Shown here: positions 45,899-54,271 of the stretch, piece after piece
How positions within the stretch are numbered: position 1 is the stretch's first letter
How the letters are laid out: each line of letters begins with the position of its first letter
Source: Marinobacter litoralis
Lineage (GTDB): Bacteria; Pseudomonadota; Gammaproteobacteria; Pseudomonadales; Oleiphilaceae
Length of the DNA stretch: 64,000 nucleotides
Assembly: GCF_003336705.1 (NCBI RefSeq)
Contig: NZ_QMDL01000005.1
Span: 119,010-183,009, forward strand
Direction: 5' to 3'
The notes under the pieces: model-generated
What the model was told of the DNA's origin: nothing
Databases searched by the model: none
What the model saw: only the letters and a program-made list of their open reading frames with translations
Translations under genes and position numbers: made by a program

Positions 45899-46507
45899 AT
45901 GCTCAAGGATGAGCGCAAGGCCCGGACTCGGGCCGATCGTTTCTATTTGACTGATGTTCGATCAACAGGTTTCTCGTTGATCGAACTGATGGCAACCATG
46001 GCGGTTGTCACTATTCTTCTAGCAACCGCTATTCCTGCATTTTCCAATCTAATGGCCAGAAACGAGCTGGCGGTGGCGACAAACGCTGCGCGAGGTGCGC
46101 TGATGGTTGCCAGAGAGGCCTCGGTCATGCGAGGGCAACCAGTCTCTCTATGCGCTGGTGAGCCAGCAACGGGATGCAGCGGCGACTGGTCCAGCGGGCA
46201 ATGGATTGTGTTCCGAGACGCTAACCATAGCGGTGATATCGACTCTGGCGAAACCGTCTTGGAGCACGGGCGTGTTCCTGGCGCCGGTCGCAATGTGTCG
46301 ATGAGCGGCAATGGGCCGCTTCGGTCTGCGCTGGTTTATACGCCACTAGGCCACGCTGAGCGCATCAGCGGTGCCTTTGGTGCGGGCCGCTTGAGGGTGT
46401 GTGTGGCACGTGGTATCGCACCAAACGCGCGTGAACTTGTTATTTCAATCAGTGGCCGGGTGCGAATGCAGCGTGTAGATTTCAAGGGTGTTTGCCCGCC
46501 ACTGTAA
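45899..46507 (+). CDS. fimT: GspH/FimT-family minor pseudopilin (FimT-like)
   Basis: Second GspH/FimT pseudopilin of the cluster: 24-residue leader ending RSTG/FSLIELMATMAVVTILLATA, then the FimT-type block LMARNELAVATNAARGALMVAREASV and GQPVSLC. 202 aa. AAGGAG precedes the ATG. It lies 91 bp after pilE and convergent with pilR. It shares architecture with the first gene of the operon but is clearly diverged. Confidence 0.88.
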   Translation: MLKDERKARTRADRFYLTDVRSTGFSLIELMATMAVVTILLATAIPAFSNLMARNELAVATNAARGALMVAREASVMRGQPVSLCAGEPATGCSGDWSSGQWIVFRDANHSGDIDSGETVLEHGRVPGAGRNVSMSGNGPLRSALVYTPLGHAERISGAFGAGRLRVCVARGIAPNARELVISISGRVRMQRVDFKGVCPPL

Positions 46508-46522
46508 TGCTAGTGCTGGCGT

Positions 46523-46547
46523 GGAGTGAGTTTGAGTGGCTCACTCC
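46523..46547. other. Hairpin between fimT-like gene and pilR
   Basis: An 8-bp stem (GGAGTGAG with CTCACTCC) and 9-nt loop spans the end of pilR, with the pilR stop inside. It lies between convergent genes and has no U tract. Confidence 0.5.
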
Positions 46548-47920
46548 ATCCCCAACTTCTTCAACCGATACCGCATCGCCCGAAAACTGATCCCCAACCT
46601 CTTGGCCGCCGCGGTCTTATTCCAGCGTGTTGCTTCAAGCGCCTTCTCAATGGCCTGCCGTTCGATGGTTTCAAGATAGTCTTCCAGGTCAATTTCGCCT
46701 TCTGGTACTAAATCCGACAGCTCACCTCCGCCGTTACCTGGCCCACGTGCGGCGCTGCCTTGCGCCACTGCGCCACCAAGATGCAAGTCGCCGGCATCAA
46801 TACGGTCCTCATCACACAGCGTAAAGGCACGCTCTAAAATATTCTCAAGCTCACGCACATTGCCCGGGAAGTCATAGCTTTTCAGCCGGTCAATAGCGGC
46901 AGACGTTAGGGTGGCCGGATCACACTCATACTCTCCGGCAATGCGCTCCAGTATATGCTCGGCCAGCAGAGGAATGTCGTCTCGCCGCTCGCGAAGTGCG
47001 GGTACGGCCAGCTCGATTACGTTGATGCGGTAAAACAAATCCTGGCGAAAGTCTCCGGATAGCACCAATTCCGGCAGGTTCTTGTGGGTGGCGCTCAGCA
47101 CCCGAATGTCTACCGGAATTTCCTTGGTATCGCCAACTGGCCGAACCGCTTTCTCCTGAATAGCGCGCAGTAGTTTTACCTGCATGGCGAGGGGCAAATC
47201 GGCCACTTCGTCCAAAAACAGGGTGCCTCCATCAGCACTTCGGAACAGGCCGACTTTATTCTCTACGGCACCGGTAAAGCTGCCTTTTTTATGCCCGAAG
47301 AATTCGCTTTCCATCAGCTCTGAGGGGATCGCACCGCAGTTAACGGCGACGAACGGCGCTTCCGCGCGCGGGCCTTGCAGGTGGATCATTCGGGCGACCA
47401 GTTCTTTACCGCTTCCGGATTCCCCGCTGATGAACACCGGGGCTTGGCTGCGGGCCAGTTTTCGGGTTTGGTTGCGCAGTTTGCGAAGTTCCGGGGAATT
47501 GCCCAGTAGCAGGCCGGGGTTATCTGCCTCGGTTGTTTTCTGAACCTTGGGTTCCGACAGTTTCAGGGCGCTGTTCACCAGCTCACGTAGTCGGGGCAGT
47601 TCAACCGGTTTGGAGACAAAATCAAACGCCCCTGCCTTAAGTGATTCAATGGCGGTATCCATGCTGCCATAGGCGGTAATAACGGCAACCGGGGTGCTGG
47701 GGCTGTGTTGCTGAATCCATTGCACCAGTTCGATGCCGTTGCCGTCTGGCAGGTTCATGTCGGTCAGGCACAGCTGGGGTTTGTGTTCTTCCAGAAGGGC
47801 GCGCGCGCTGCTCAGGTCGGCGGCGGTGTAGGTGGTGATGCCCATCCGCCCCAGAGTAATTTCCAGGAGACTGCGGATGTCCGGTTCGTCGTCTACGATC
47901 AGCGCGGTTTGGTTACTCAT
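46541..47920 (-). CDS. pilR: Sigma-54-dependent response regulator PilR
   Basis: NtrC-family activator of the major pilin gene pilA. Receiver domain with phospho-acceptor D54 (LTDMNLPDG). AAA+ domain with Walker A GESGSGKELVARMIH, and GAFTGA, the loop that contacts sigma-54. C-terminal Fis-type helix-turn-helix (NKTAAAKRLGISFRAMRYRLKKLG). 459 aa. Its gene follows pilS by 52 bp. The pilA promoter it would act on is not in this window. Confidence 0.96.
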   Translation of the reverse strand: MSNQTALIVDDEPDIRSLLEITLGRMGITTYTAADLSSARALLEEHKPQLCLTDMNLPDGNGIELVQWIQQHSPSTPVAVITAYGSMDTAIESLKAGAFDFVSKPVELPRLRELVNSALKLSEPKVQKTTEADNPGLLLGNSPELRKLRNQTRKLARSQAPVFISGESGSGKELVARMIHLQGPRAEAPFVAVNCGAIPSELMESEFFGHKKGSFTGAVENKVGLFRSADGGTLFLDEVADLPLAMQVKLLRAIQEKAVRPVGDTKEIPVDIRVLSATHKNLPELVLSGDFRQDLFYRINVIELAVPALRERRDDIPLLAEHILERIAGEYECDPATLTSAAIDRLKSYDFPGNVRELENILERAFTLCDEDRIDAGDLHLGGAVAQGSAARGPGNGGGELSDLVPEGEIDLEDYLETIERQAIEKALEATRWNKTAAAKRLGISFRAMRYRLKKLGME

Positions 47921-47972
47921 GATGTGTTACCGGTTCCCTGTTGAATTGCTAACGCCCGATGGTCGTTGTTAC

Positions 47973-49616
47973 TTAAATCATCCGCCCCGGATGAGCGAAG
48001 GTGATGCGAAAGCGGCAGCCGGGTTGGTCGTCTTCAACCAGCGACAGATGCGCCTGATTGGCTTCGCACAACTCCCTCGCAAGATAAAGTCCTAGCCCGG
48101 TTCCGTTTTTGTCCGTAGTAAAGAACGGCTCGAACACTGAATCGCGGTACTCCGGGGCTATGCCGGCGCCAAAATCCCGGATATCGATGCGAGCCCGTTC
48201 GCGGTCTGCGGTTGAAGCGATCAGTAATTGTATCTTCCTTTCACCGGTATTCTGTTCGCTGTATCGCAGACCATTGTCGCACAGGTTTACCATGACTTGT
48301 TCAATCTGGCTCGTATCGAAGCGCGCACCGGGAATCTTGCCTTCGATCAGTAACTCGATTGTGGCAGGTGCGCTTTCGGCTTGGGTTTGCTGGAAGTCGC
48401 TGCAAAAGTCCGACAGCCACGCACGCACATCGACAAGCTCGGTGTTGGCCATACGCCGTCGCGACAGATCCAATACGTTCTCGATAATACCGTTAACCCG
48501 CTTGGAATGGCGCCGAATGATGTCGAGCATTTGCTGGTCGCCTGGATCTATGTGAGGTGATTCTTCCATGAGTTGTGCGGCATGACTGATGGCCCCTAGC
48601 GGGTTGCGGATTTCATGGGCGATACCTGCGGTTAGCCGCCCCAAAGACGCGAGCTTCATCTGCTGGGCCTGTTGGGTAACCTTGCTCATGTCTTCGATAA
48701 ACACCAGGATCTGATCGCCGCGGTCCTGATCCAGCTGAGTAAAGTTGGCTTGCAACAGCGGAGACGTTGGGTTGGCCTGGAACGGCTCAATCTTGGCGTG
48801 GTGGTCGTGCAACCAGATGTCCAGACCGTCTTTCAATGGCGCCGGCAGCGTACGCGCCTGGCGCATGCCATAGGGGTTGGTGGCGGCTTCTTCAAACAGC
48901 ATTTCTTCGGCGGCGGCGTTAGCCAAACGAATCTGGCCAAATCGATCCAACACCAAAATACCGGTACGCATGCGCTGAATAATCTGCTGGTTAATTTGCT
49001 CAAGCTCGGCAATGCTTTTGGCGCGACTGGTGGCCAGGGCTTCGCTGCGGATAACCCGTTTTGAGATACCCTGCAAAACAAAAGCAGCGGCAAAATACAA
49101 AATGCCCAGAGAGCCGGCCCGCACGATATCGTCGGCAGAGGCGTGGAGGGTCAGTGTCGCCCAGATGGATATGCCCAGTGAACAGAGGGTCGCCAGCGCC
49201 GCGTAAAAGGTACCGAGACGGTTCGGGGCAAGAATGTTGCCCGCGGCTACAGACACAATGACCAGGTTCGCCAAGCCGCTGGTGATGCCTGAACTGGCCA
49301 GTAATAAACCGTGAATGATCAGAATGTCGGCCAGCACCGATAGGGTGATGTGCCGCTGGCGGGGATGAAAACCAGCGAGCAATATCAAAGCAATGAAGCC
49401 GTTTACGGCAAAATACAACAGCGCACCGACTTGGTAGGTATCGAGCCAGCGAAACTTGGTTTCCGCCATGAAGGGCTCAATAAACAACAGGCCGGCCAAC
49501 AAGATACTGATAACGAGCCGGTAATGGTTATAGATCCGAAATAATCTGGCTTGCTGGTATTTTGCGTGAGGCCCGAAAGGCGAGCGTGCAGTGCTTGTAG
49601 GGGAGTCTGAAGCCAT
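47973..49616 (-). CDS. pilS: Membrane histidine kinase PilS
   Basis: Sensor kinase for PilR; in Pseudomonas it senses major pilin in the inner membrane. About six transmembrane helices in residues 30-190, a PAS-like domain (ILVLDRFGQIRLANAAAEEML), HisKA with phospho-histidine in GIAHEIRNPLGAISHAAQL, and a HATPase domain (NLCDNGLRYS, GTGLGLYLARE). 547 aa. The ribosome site before ATG 49616 is weak. It is the first gene of the pilSR operon, divergent from nadE. Confidence 0.95.
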   Translation of the reverse strand: MASDSPTSTARSPFGPHAKYQQARLFRIYNHYRLVISILLAGLLFIEPFMAETKFRWLDTYQVGALLYFAVNGFIALILLAGFHPRQRHITLSVLADILIIHGLLLASSGITSGLANLVIVSVAAGNILAPNRLGTFYAALATLCSLGISIWATLTLHASADDIVRAGSLGILYFAAAFVLQGISKRVIRSEALATSRAKSIAELEQINQQIIQRMRTGILVLDRFGQIRLANAAAEEMLFEEAATNPYGMRQARTLPAPLKDGLDIWLHDHHAKIEPFQANPTSPLLQANFTQLDQDRGDQILVFIEDMSKVTQQAQQMKLASLGRLTAGIAHEIRNPLGAISHAAQLMEESPHIDPGDQQMLDIIRRHSKRVNGIIENVLDLSRRRMANTELVDVRAWLSDFCSDFQQTQAESAPATIELLIEGKIPGARFDTSQIEQVMVNLCDNGLRYSEQNTGERKIQLLIASTADRERARIDIRDFGAGIAPEYRDSVFEPFFTTDKNGTGLGLYLARELCEANQAHLSLVEDDQPGCRFRITFAHPGRMI

Positions 49617-49666
49617 ATCGGAAGTTATCTGTTGTCAGTCAGGAGAATTCCTCGTCGGTGCGTGGT

Positions 49667-49672
49667 TATAAT
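49667..49672 (+). promoter_or_regulatory. Possible -10 element for nadE
   Basis: A perfect TATAAT lies 39 bp before the nadE start in the pilS/nadE divergent gap. No good -35 is seen at 16-18 bp, so the call is tentative. Confidence 0.35.
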
Positions 49673-49710
49673 AGCCTTTTAACGGCAATAAGTTACAGGA
49701 GCCTTTTTGC

Positions 49711-51375
49711 ATGACGGCACCCGGTAAAGTATCCGAGGACGCGACCCCAGTGAAAAAGTTACGGGTGGTAATGGCCCAGTTGGATTTTCTGGTAGGAGAT
49801 ATCCCAGGTAACACCGAGCGGGTTATTCAGGCCGCGCGTGAAGCTTGGCAAGAGCATCAGGCCGATATTGTGGTCTTTCCTGAGCTGTGTCTAACCGGCT
49901 ACCCGCCGGAAGATCTCTTGCTGCGCCCAAGCTTGGGGATTCGTGTGTCGGATGCTTTGGAACAGCTGAAGCAAGCAAAGCTGGAGCCGGCGATTGTGGT
50001 TGGCGCGCCAGTGCGTTCGGGTGGTTTGCTCTTCAACGCTGCGCTGGTTATCGAAGGTGGTGTCTTGGTGGGGAAATATTTCAAGCGGTGCCCACCCAAT
50101 TACCAGGTGTTCGACGAAAAACGTTATTTCGCGGCAGGTCGAAATGCCAAGGTTTTAAACATCAAAGGTGTGCCGGTTGGTCTGACCGTGTGTGAAGATA
50201 TCTGGGCCGATGGCCCGGTCGAAGATGCCGCAGCAGCCGGTGCTCAGCTGATTTTGAACCTGAACGCTTCACCCTACGACATCGATAAACAGGCTCGGCG
50301 CAAAGCGCTGCTCGAGCGCAAGGCTGCCAATAACAACGTGAGCATTGTTTACGTCAATCTGATGGGCGGGCAAGACGAGTTGGTGTTTGACGGTGGTTCG
50401 ATGGTGGTTGACCACTCGGGCACCCTTGCCGCCGAAGTACCGCAGTTTAAAGAGGGGTTGTTCCCGGTCGAGTTTTTATGCGAGCACCATTGCCAGCCTG
50501 TGTCGCAACTGCCGTGCCCCGAGCCTTCGTTAGAGGCTAATGTGTACAACGCCTTGGTAATCGGCGTTCGGGACTACGTGAACAAAAACGGCTTTAAGTC
50601 TGTTGTGCTTGGGCTATCGGGAGGGATTGATTCGGCGCTGACCTTGGCGATTGCGGTAGATGCACTCGGTAAAGAGCGTGTACGGGCTGTCATGATGCCG
50701 TTCCGCTACACTTCCAGTGCCAGCTTGGAAGACGCAGAAGCTCAGGCTACGACGATGGGTGTGCAGTACGATGTGTTTTCCATTGAGCCAATGTACGACG
50801 TGTTCATGAAAACCCTGGAAGCGCCCTTTGAAGGCACGCAGCCGGATACCACCGAGGAAAACCTACAGGCCCGTTTGCGGGGCGTGTTGCTGATGTCGCT
50901 GTCCAACAAGTTTGGTTCACTGGTGTTAACCACCGGCAACAAGAGCGAATTGGCGGTGGGGTATTCCACCTTGTACGGCGATATGGCCGGCGGTTTTGAT
51001 GTACTTAAAGATGTGCCCAAGACGTTGGTGTTTCGTTTGTCTCGTTATCGAAACACCGTGGCGCCGGTGATTCCGGAGCGGGTAATTACCCGGCCGCCTT
51101 CGGCCGAGCTGGCTCCAGACCAGAAAGACGAAGACAGTCTGCCCGACTACGACACGCTCGATGCCATTTTGCATCTATACGTTGAACGGGATTACAGCGC
51201 TGAAGCGATTGTGGCGGAAGGGTATGAGCGTGCCGACGTAGAGAGGGTGACTCGTTTGGTGGATATCAACGAGTATAAGCGCCGGCAGGCTCCGATTGGT
51301 GTTCGCATCACCGAACGTGGCTTTGGTAAAGACCGCCGGTATCCGATTACCAATGGCTGGAAAATAGGCAAGTAA
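49711..51375 (+). CDS. nadE: Glutamine-dependent NAD+ synthetase NadE
   Basis: Last step of NAD+ synthesis. The N-terminal carbon-nitrogen hydrolase (glutaminase) domain has its Glu-Lys-Cys triad in FPELCLTGYPPEDLL, FKRCPPNYQVFDEKRYF and LTVCEDIW. The C-terminal synthetase domain has the PP-loop LGLSGGIDSALTLAIA and TTGNKSELAVGYSTLYGDMAGG. 554 aa, the two-domain form. AGGAG precedes ATG 49711. It ends 10 bp from the stop of convergent bamD. Confidence 0.96.
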   Translation: MTAPGKVSEDATPVKKLRVVMAQLDFLVGDIPGNTERVIQAAREAWQEHQADIVVFPELCLTGYPPEDLLLRPSLGIRVSDALEQLKQAKLEPAIVVGAPVRSGGLLFNAALVIEGGVLVGKYFKRCPPNYQVFDEKRYFAAGRNAKVLNIKGVPVGLTVCEDIWADGPVEDAAAAGAQLILNLNASPYDIDKQARRKALLERKAANNNVSIVYVNLMGGQDELVFDGGSMVVDHSGTLAAEVPQFKEGLFPVEFLCEHHCQPVSQLPCPEPSLEANVYNALVIGVRDYVNKNGFKSVVLGLSGGIDSALTLAIAVDALGKERVRAVMMPFRYTSSASLEDAEAQATTMGVQYDVFSIEPMYDVFMKTLEAPFEGTQPDTTEENLQARLRGVLLMSLSNKFGSLVLTTGNKSELAVGYSTLYGDMAGGFDVLKDVPKTLVFRLSRYRNTVAPVIPERVITRPPSAELAPDQKDEDSLPDYDTLDAILHLYVERDYSAEAIVAEGYERADVERVTRLVDINEYKRRQAPIGVRITERGFGKDRRYPITNGWKIGK

Positions 51376-51390
51376 GGCTTACGCCTTACT
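51371..51390. other. Hairpin spanning the nadE and bamD stop codons
   Basis: AGTAAGGC-TTAC-GCCTTACT is a perfect 8-bp stem whose two halves contain the TAA stop codons of convergent nadE and bamD. No U tract follows on either strand. Confidence 0.6.
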
Positions 51391-52219
51391 CGTCGCCCAG
51401 TAGTCCGAAGGTGACAACGTTCAGGAGCGAGCGGTTTTGCCGCTCGAACTGGTTTGCTTGGAACTTGCCGTTGCTGTCGAAGGCTTCACTGTCCGGGAAG
51501 TTTTTGCGCAACGTGGCGATGGCATCGCTGGCGCCTTTCCTCAGGTCCATGAACAGGAAGGTGTCTGCCAGAATGATCAGCGCATCTTCAACGGCCGGCG
51601 AAGACGGGTAGTTTTCGACAACATAGCGTGCGCGGTTATTGGCCGCCACATAGGCTTCTCGCTTGATGTAGTAGCGTGCAGCGTGTATTTCCAGCTCGGC
51701 CATACGGTTGCGAATCGAGATCATGCGCTGGCGGGCATCTGGCGCGTACTGGCTGTCAGGGAAGCGGCTCAGCAATTGTGAGAAATCACGGAACGCCTGA
51801 AGCTGTTCGCCGGGATTACGTGCGGAAGCGTCGATAGGGAAGTAGCGTGCGGCAAGCCCTAAATCCAGATTGTAGGAAGCCAGGCCGCGCATATAAAGCG
51901 CGTAGTCCAGTAGCTCGCTTTGTGGATTCAGGCGCATAAAGCGATCTGCCGCGGCCCGCGCGCCTTCCAGATCGAGGTTTTGGTAGCGAGCGTAAATCAG
52001 GTCCAGCTGAGCCTGTTCCGCATAGCGACCGAACGGATAGTAGGTTTCGAGGGCGTCCAGGTTTTGCTCGGCTTCGTTGAAGTTGCCGGCGTTCATGGCC
52101 TTGCGGGCGTTCTCGTAGTAGGTTTGTTCCGGTAGCACTTCCACGTCTTTATTGGAGGCGCAGCCGGCAGCTAGCGCTATGATGGTGGAAAGTAGCAGTA
52201 AACGGACAACTGATCTCAT
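51386..52219 (-). CDS. bamD: Outer membrane protein assembly factor BamD
   Basis: Essential lipoprotein of the BAM complex. Signal peptide with lipobox (IIALAAGC, Cys20), then five TPR-like repeats (YYENARKAMNAGNFNEAEQNL onward). The region YYPFGRYAEQAQLDLIYAR is strongly conserved. The frame extends to 52264, but ATG 52219 (MRSVVRLLLLSTIIALAAGC) gives a proper signal peptide and 277 aa. It is divergent from rluD, a conserved gammaproteobacterial arrangement. Confidence 0.96.
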   Translation of the reverse strand: MRSVVRLLLLSTIIALAAGCASNKDVEVLPEQTYYENARKAMNAGNFNEAEQNLDALETYYPFGRYAEQAQLDLIYARYQNLDLEGARAAADRFMRLNPQSELLDYALYMRGLASYNLDLGLAARYFPIDASARNPGEQLQAFRDFSQLLSRFPDSQYAPDARQRMISIRNRMAELEIHAARYYIKREAYVAANNRARYVVENYPSSPAVEDALIILADTFLFMDLRKGASDAIATLRKNFPDSEAFDSNGKFQANQFERQNRSLLNVVTFGLLGDE

Positions 52220-52390
52220 GCCGGAATCCCGTATAATGGTCAGACTGATGATTGGATTGGCCATTGTAACGGGGAAGACTGCCCATGTGCAGTGTTAACA
52301 GAAGTATCTCCGGCTAATCTGACCGAAACGTAACATCGGTTTTCAGCCGGTGTCCTCAAATTTGAAAGCATAGTGGCGAAGCGAGGCTTG

Positions 52391-53368
52391 ATGTCTTCCG
52401 AAAACAGAATCACCGGCCAGTTCAAAATCCCACCGGGTTTGAGCGATAAACGACTCGATCAGGCGGCGGCCGAGTTGATGCCCGAGCACTCCCGCTCCCG
52501 TTTGCAGTCGTGGATCAAAAGCGGCGTACTGACGGTCAATGGCAAAACCTGCAAGCCCAGAGACAAGGTGATGCTCAACGATCTGCTTGAGCTGGATGCC
52601 GAACCGGAAGTGAAGGTGACATGGGAAGCCGAGCCCATCACGCTCGACATCGTGTATGAAGACGAGCATTTGCTGGTTATCAATAAGCCGGCTGGCTTGG
52701 TGGTGCACCCGGCTGCAGGCCATGCCGATGGCACCCTGGTAAACGCATTGCTCAATTACGCACCGGAGGTGGAAAACCTGCCTCGCGCCGGCATTGTGCA
52801 CCGACTGGATAAAGACACGTCGGGTATTATGGTGGTGGCCAGGAGCCTGATTGCCCACACCTCGCTGGTAAACCAGCTTCAGGAACGCACCATGGGCCGG
52901 GAATACGAAGCCGTAGTGGTGGGTTCGTTGACTGGTGGCGCAACGGTGGATGCGCCGATTGGTCGTCACCCGCAAGATCGCAAGCGTATGGCAGTGGTGT
53001 CGTCTGGCAAGCCGGCGGTAACCCACTACCGTTTGATCGAACGTTTTGCCGCCCATACCCATGTGCGGTGCAAGCTCGAAAGTGGGAGGACGCACCAGAT
53101 CCGTGTGCACATGACTCACGTTCGGCACCCGCTGGTGGGTGACCCGGTGTATGGAGGGCGTCTGCGTTTACCCAAGGGCACAACGGAGGAGTTGCGAGCC
53201 GAGTTGGCCGCTTTCAATCGTCAAGCTTTGCATGCTCGCAAATTGACGCTGGAGCACCCGGAAACCGGTGAAACCATGAGCTGGGAAGTCGACTTGCCAG
53301 AAGATATGGTTCAGCTAATAGCGGCATTGCGCAAGCACGCCCGCGAGCTGGAAGAAAATGATTTCTGA
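52391..53368 (+). CDS. rluD: 23S rRNA pseudouridine synthase RluD
   Basis: Makes the pseudouridines of 23S helix 69 (1911, 1915, 1917 in E. coli). N-terminal S4 RNA-binding domain (KRLDQAAAELMPEHSRSRLQ), then the RluA-type catalytic motif HRLDKDTSGIMVVAR with the catalytic Asp, and the RTHQIRVHM block. 325 aa from ATG 52391 (GAGG upstream); a GTG lies 18 nt upstream in frame. It overlaps pgeF by 11 nt. Confidence 0.95.
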   Translation: MSSENRITGQFKIPPGLSDKRLDQAAAELMPEHSRSRLQSWIKSGVLTVNGKTCKPRDKVMLNDLLELDAEPEVKVTWEAEPITLDIVYEDEHLLVINKPAGLVVHPAAGHADGTLVNALLNYAPEVENLPRAGIVHRLDKDTSGIMVVARSLIAHTSLVNQLQERTMGREYEAVVVGSLTGGATVDAPIGRHPQDRKRMAVVSSGKPAVTHYRLIERFAAHTHVRCKLESGRTHQIRVHMTHVRHPLVGDPVYGGRLRLPKGTTEELRAELAAFNRQALHARKLTLEHPETGETMSWEVDLPEDMVQLIAALRKHARELEENDF

Positions 53369-54113
53369 GAACGAATTGCTCCGGCCTGATTGGACCGCTT
53401 CCGCACGGGTGCGTGCGCTCTGCACGACCCGGAAGGGTGGGGTTAGCCAATCGCCTTGGCAATCTTTAAATCTGGGTGGGCATGTTGGCGACAACGCGGC
53501 CGATGTGGCCCGGAACCGTCAACGTTTGGCAGCGTTCATGGGTGTCGAGACTAGCCAGCTTGGCTGGCTAAATCAGGTTCACGGCACGCGGGTGGTAGAG
53601 CTTACCCGCGATAATCTGAAAGACTGTCCTGATTCCGATGCCAGTTTCACCCGGGAGCAAGGCGTGGTTTGCGCTATTCTAACGGCGGACTGCCTTCCGG
53701 TGATCCTCGCTGACCGTGATGGCCAGGTGGTTGGTGCTGCTCATGCTGGTTGGCGGAGCCTTTGCGGCGGTGTGCTGGAAAACCTGATTCAAGCCATGGC
53801 GGTGGAGCCGTCAAAGCTGACGGCGTGGTTCGGGCCATCTATTGGGCCAGTGAATTTCGAAGTCGGCCCGGAGGTTCGAGCGGCGTTCGTAGAACAGCAG
53901 GCCGACTCGGCCTCCGCCTTCTCCGAACAAGGTGCTCGCTCTGGCCACTTTGTTGCAGACATCTATGAATTAGCCCGTTTGCGCCTGTCCCGCGCGGGTG
54001 TTTCCGATATCTCCGGTGGTGGTTGGTGCACCGTGGACGACCCCGAGCGATTTTATTCCTATCGTCGGGATGGTCAGACAGGCCGTATGGCAACGTTGGT
54101 CTGGCTCGTATGA
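53358..54113 (+). CDS. pgeF: Laccase-domain protein PgeF (YfiH)
   Basis: Cu-oxidase_4/DUF152 family protein. Homologues act in purine nucleoside phosphorolysis or deamination, and E. coli YfiH corrects L-Ser misincorporated in peptidoglycan precursors (peptidoglycan editing factor). The zinc-site motifs are all present: NQVHGTRVV, TADCLPVIL and AHAGWRSLCGG. 251 aa. It is coupled to rluD and precedes clpB, the usual bamD/rluD-pgeF-clpB order. The precise activity cannot be decided from sequence. Confidence 0.93.
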   Translation: MISENELLRPDWTASARVRALCTTRKGGVSQSPWQSLNLGGHVGDNAADVARNRQRLAAFMGVETSQLGWLNQVHGTRVVELTRDNLKDCPDSDASFTREQGVVCAILTADCLPVILADRDGQVVGAAHAGWRSLCGGVLENLIQAMAVEPSKLTAWFGPSIGPVNFEVGPEVRAAFVEQQADSASAFSEQGARSGHFVADIYELARLRLSRAGVSDISGGGWCTVDDPERFYSYRRDGQTGRMATLVWLV

Positions 54114-54150
54114 CGAGCGTCAATTTTCTGACATTATTTGTTTTTGGTTC

Positions 54151-54178
54151 CTTGAACTCTCTTCTTTAGCCCCTACAT
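54151..54178 (+). promoter_or_regulatory. Heat-shock (sigma-32) promoter of clpB
   Basis: CTTGAA (54151-54156), 13-bp spacer, CCCCTACAT (54170-54178) closely fits the sigma-32 consensus (CTTGAAA, 11-16 bp, CCCCATNT). It lies in the 158-bp pgeF-clpB gap, giving a leader of roughly 85 nt. Confidence 0.85.
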
Positions 54179-54271
54179 TAGTTATCAAGACATCGCGAAC
54201 GCCGCTCATGCCACGTCCTTACTTATGTGTGGAAATGTTGGCGCGCTGTACCTATTCGGGGAACAATTGCT

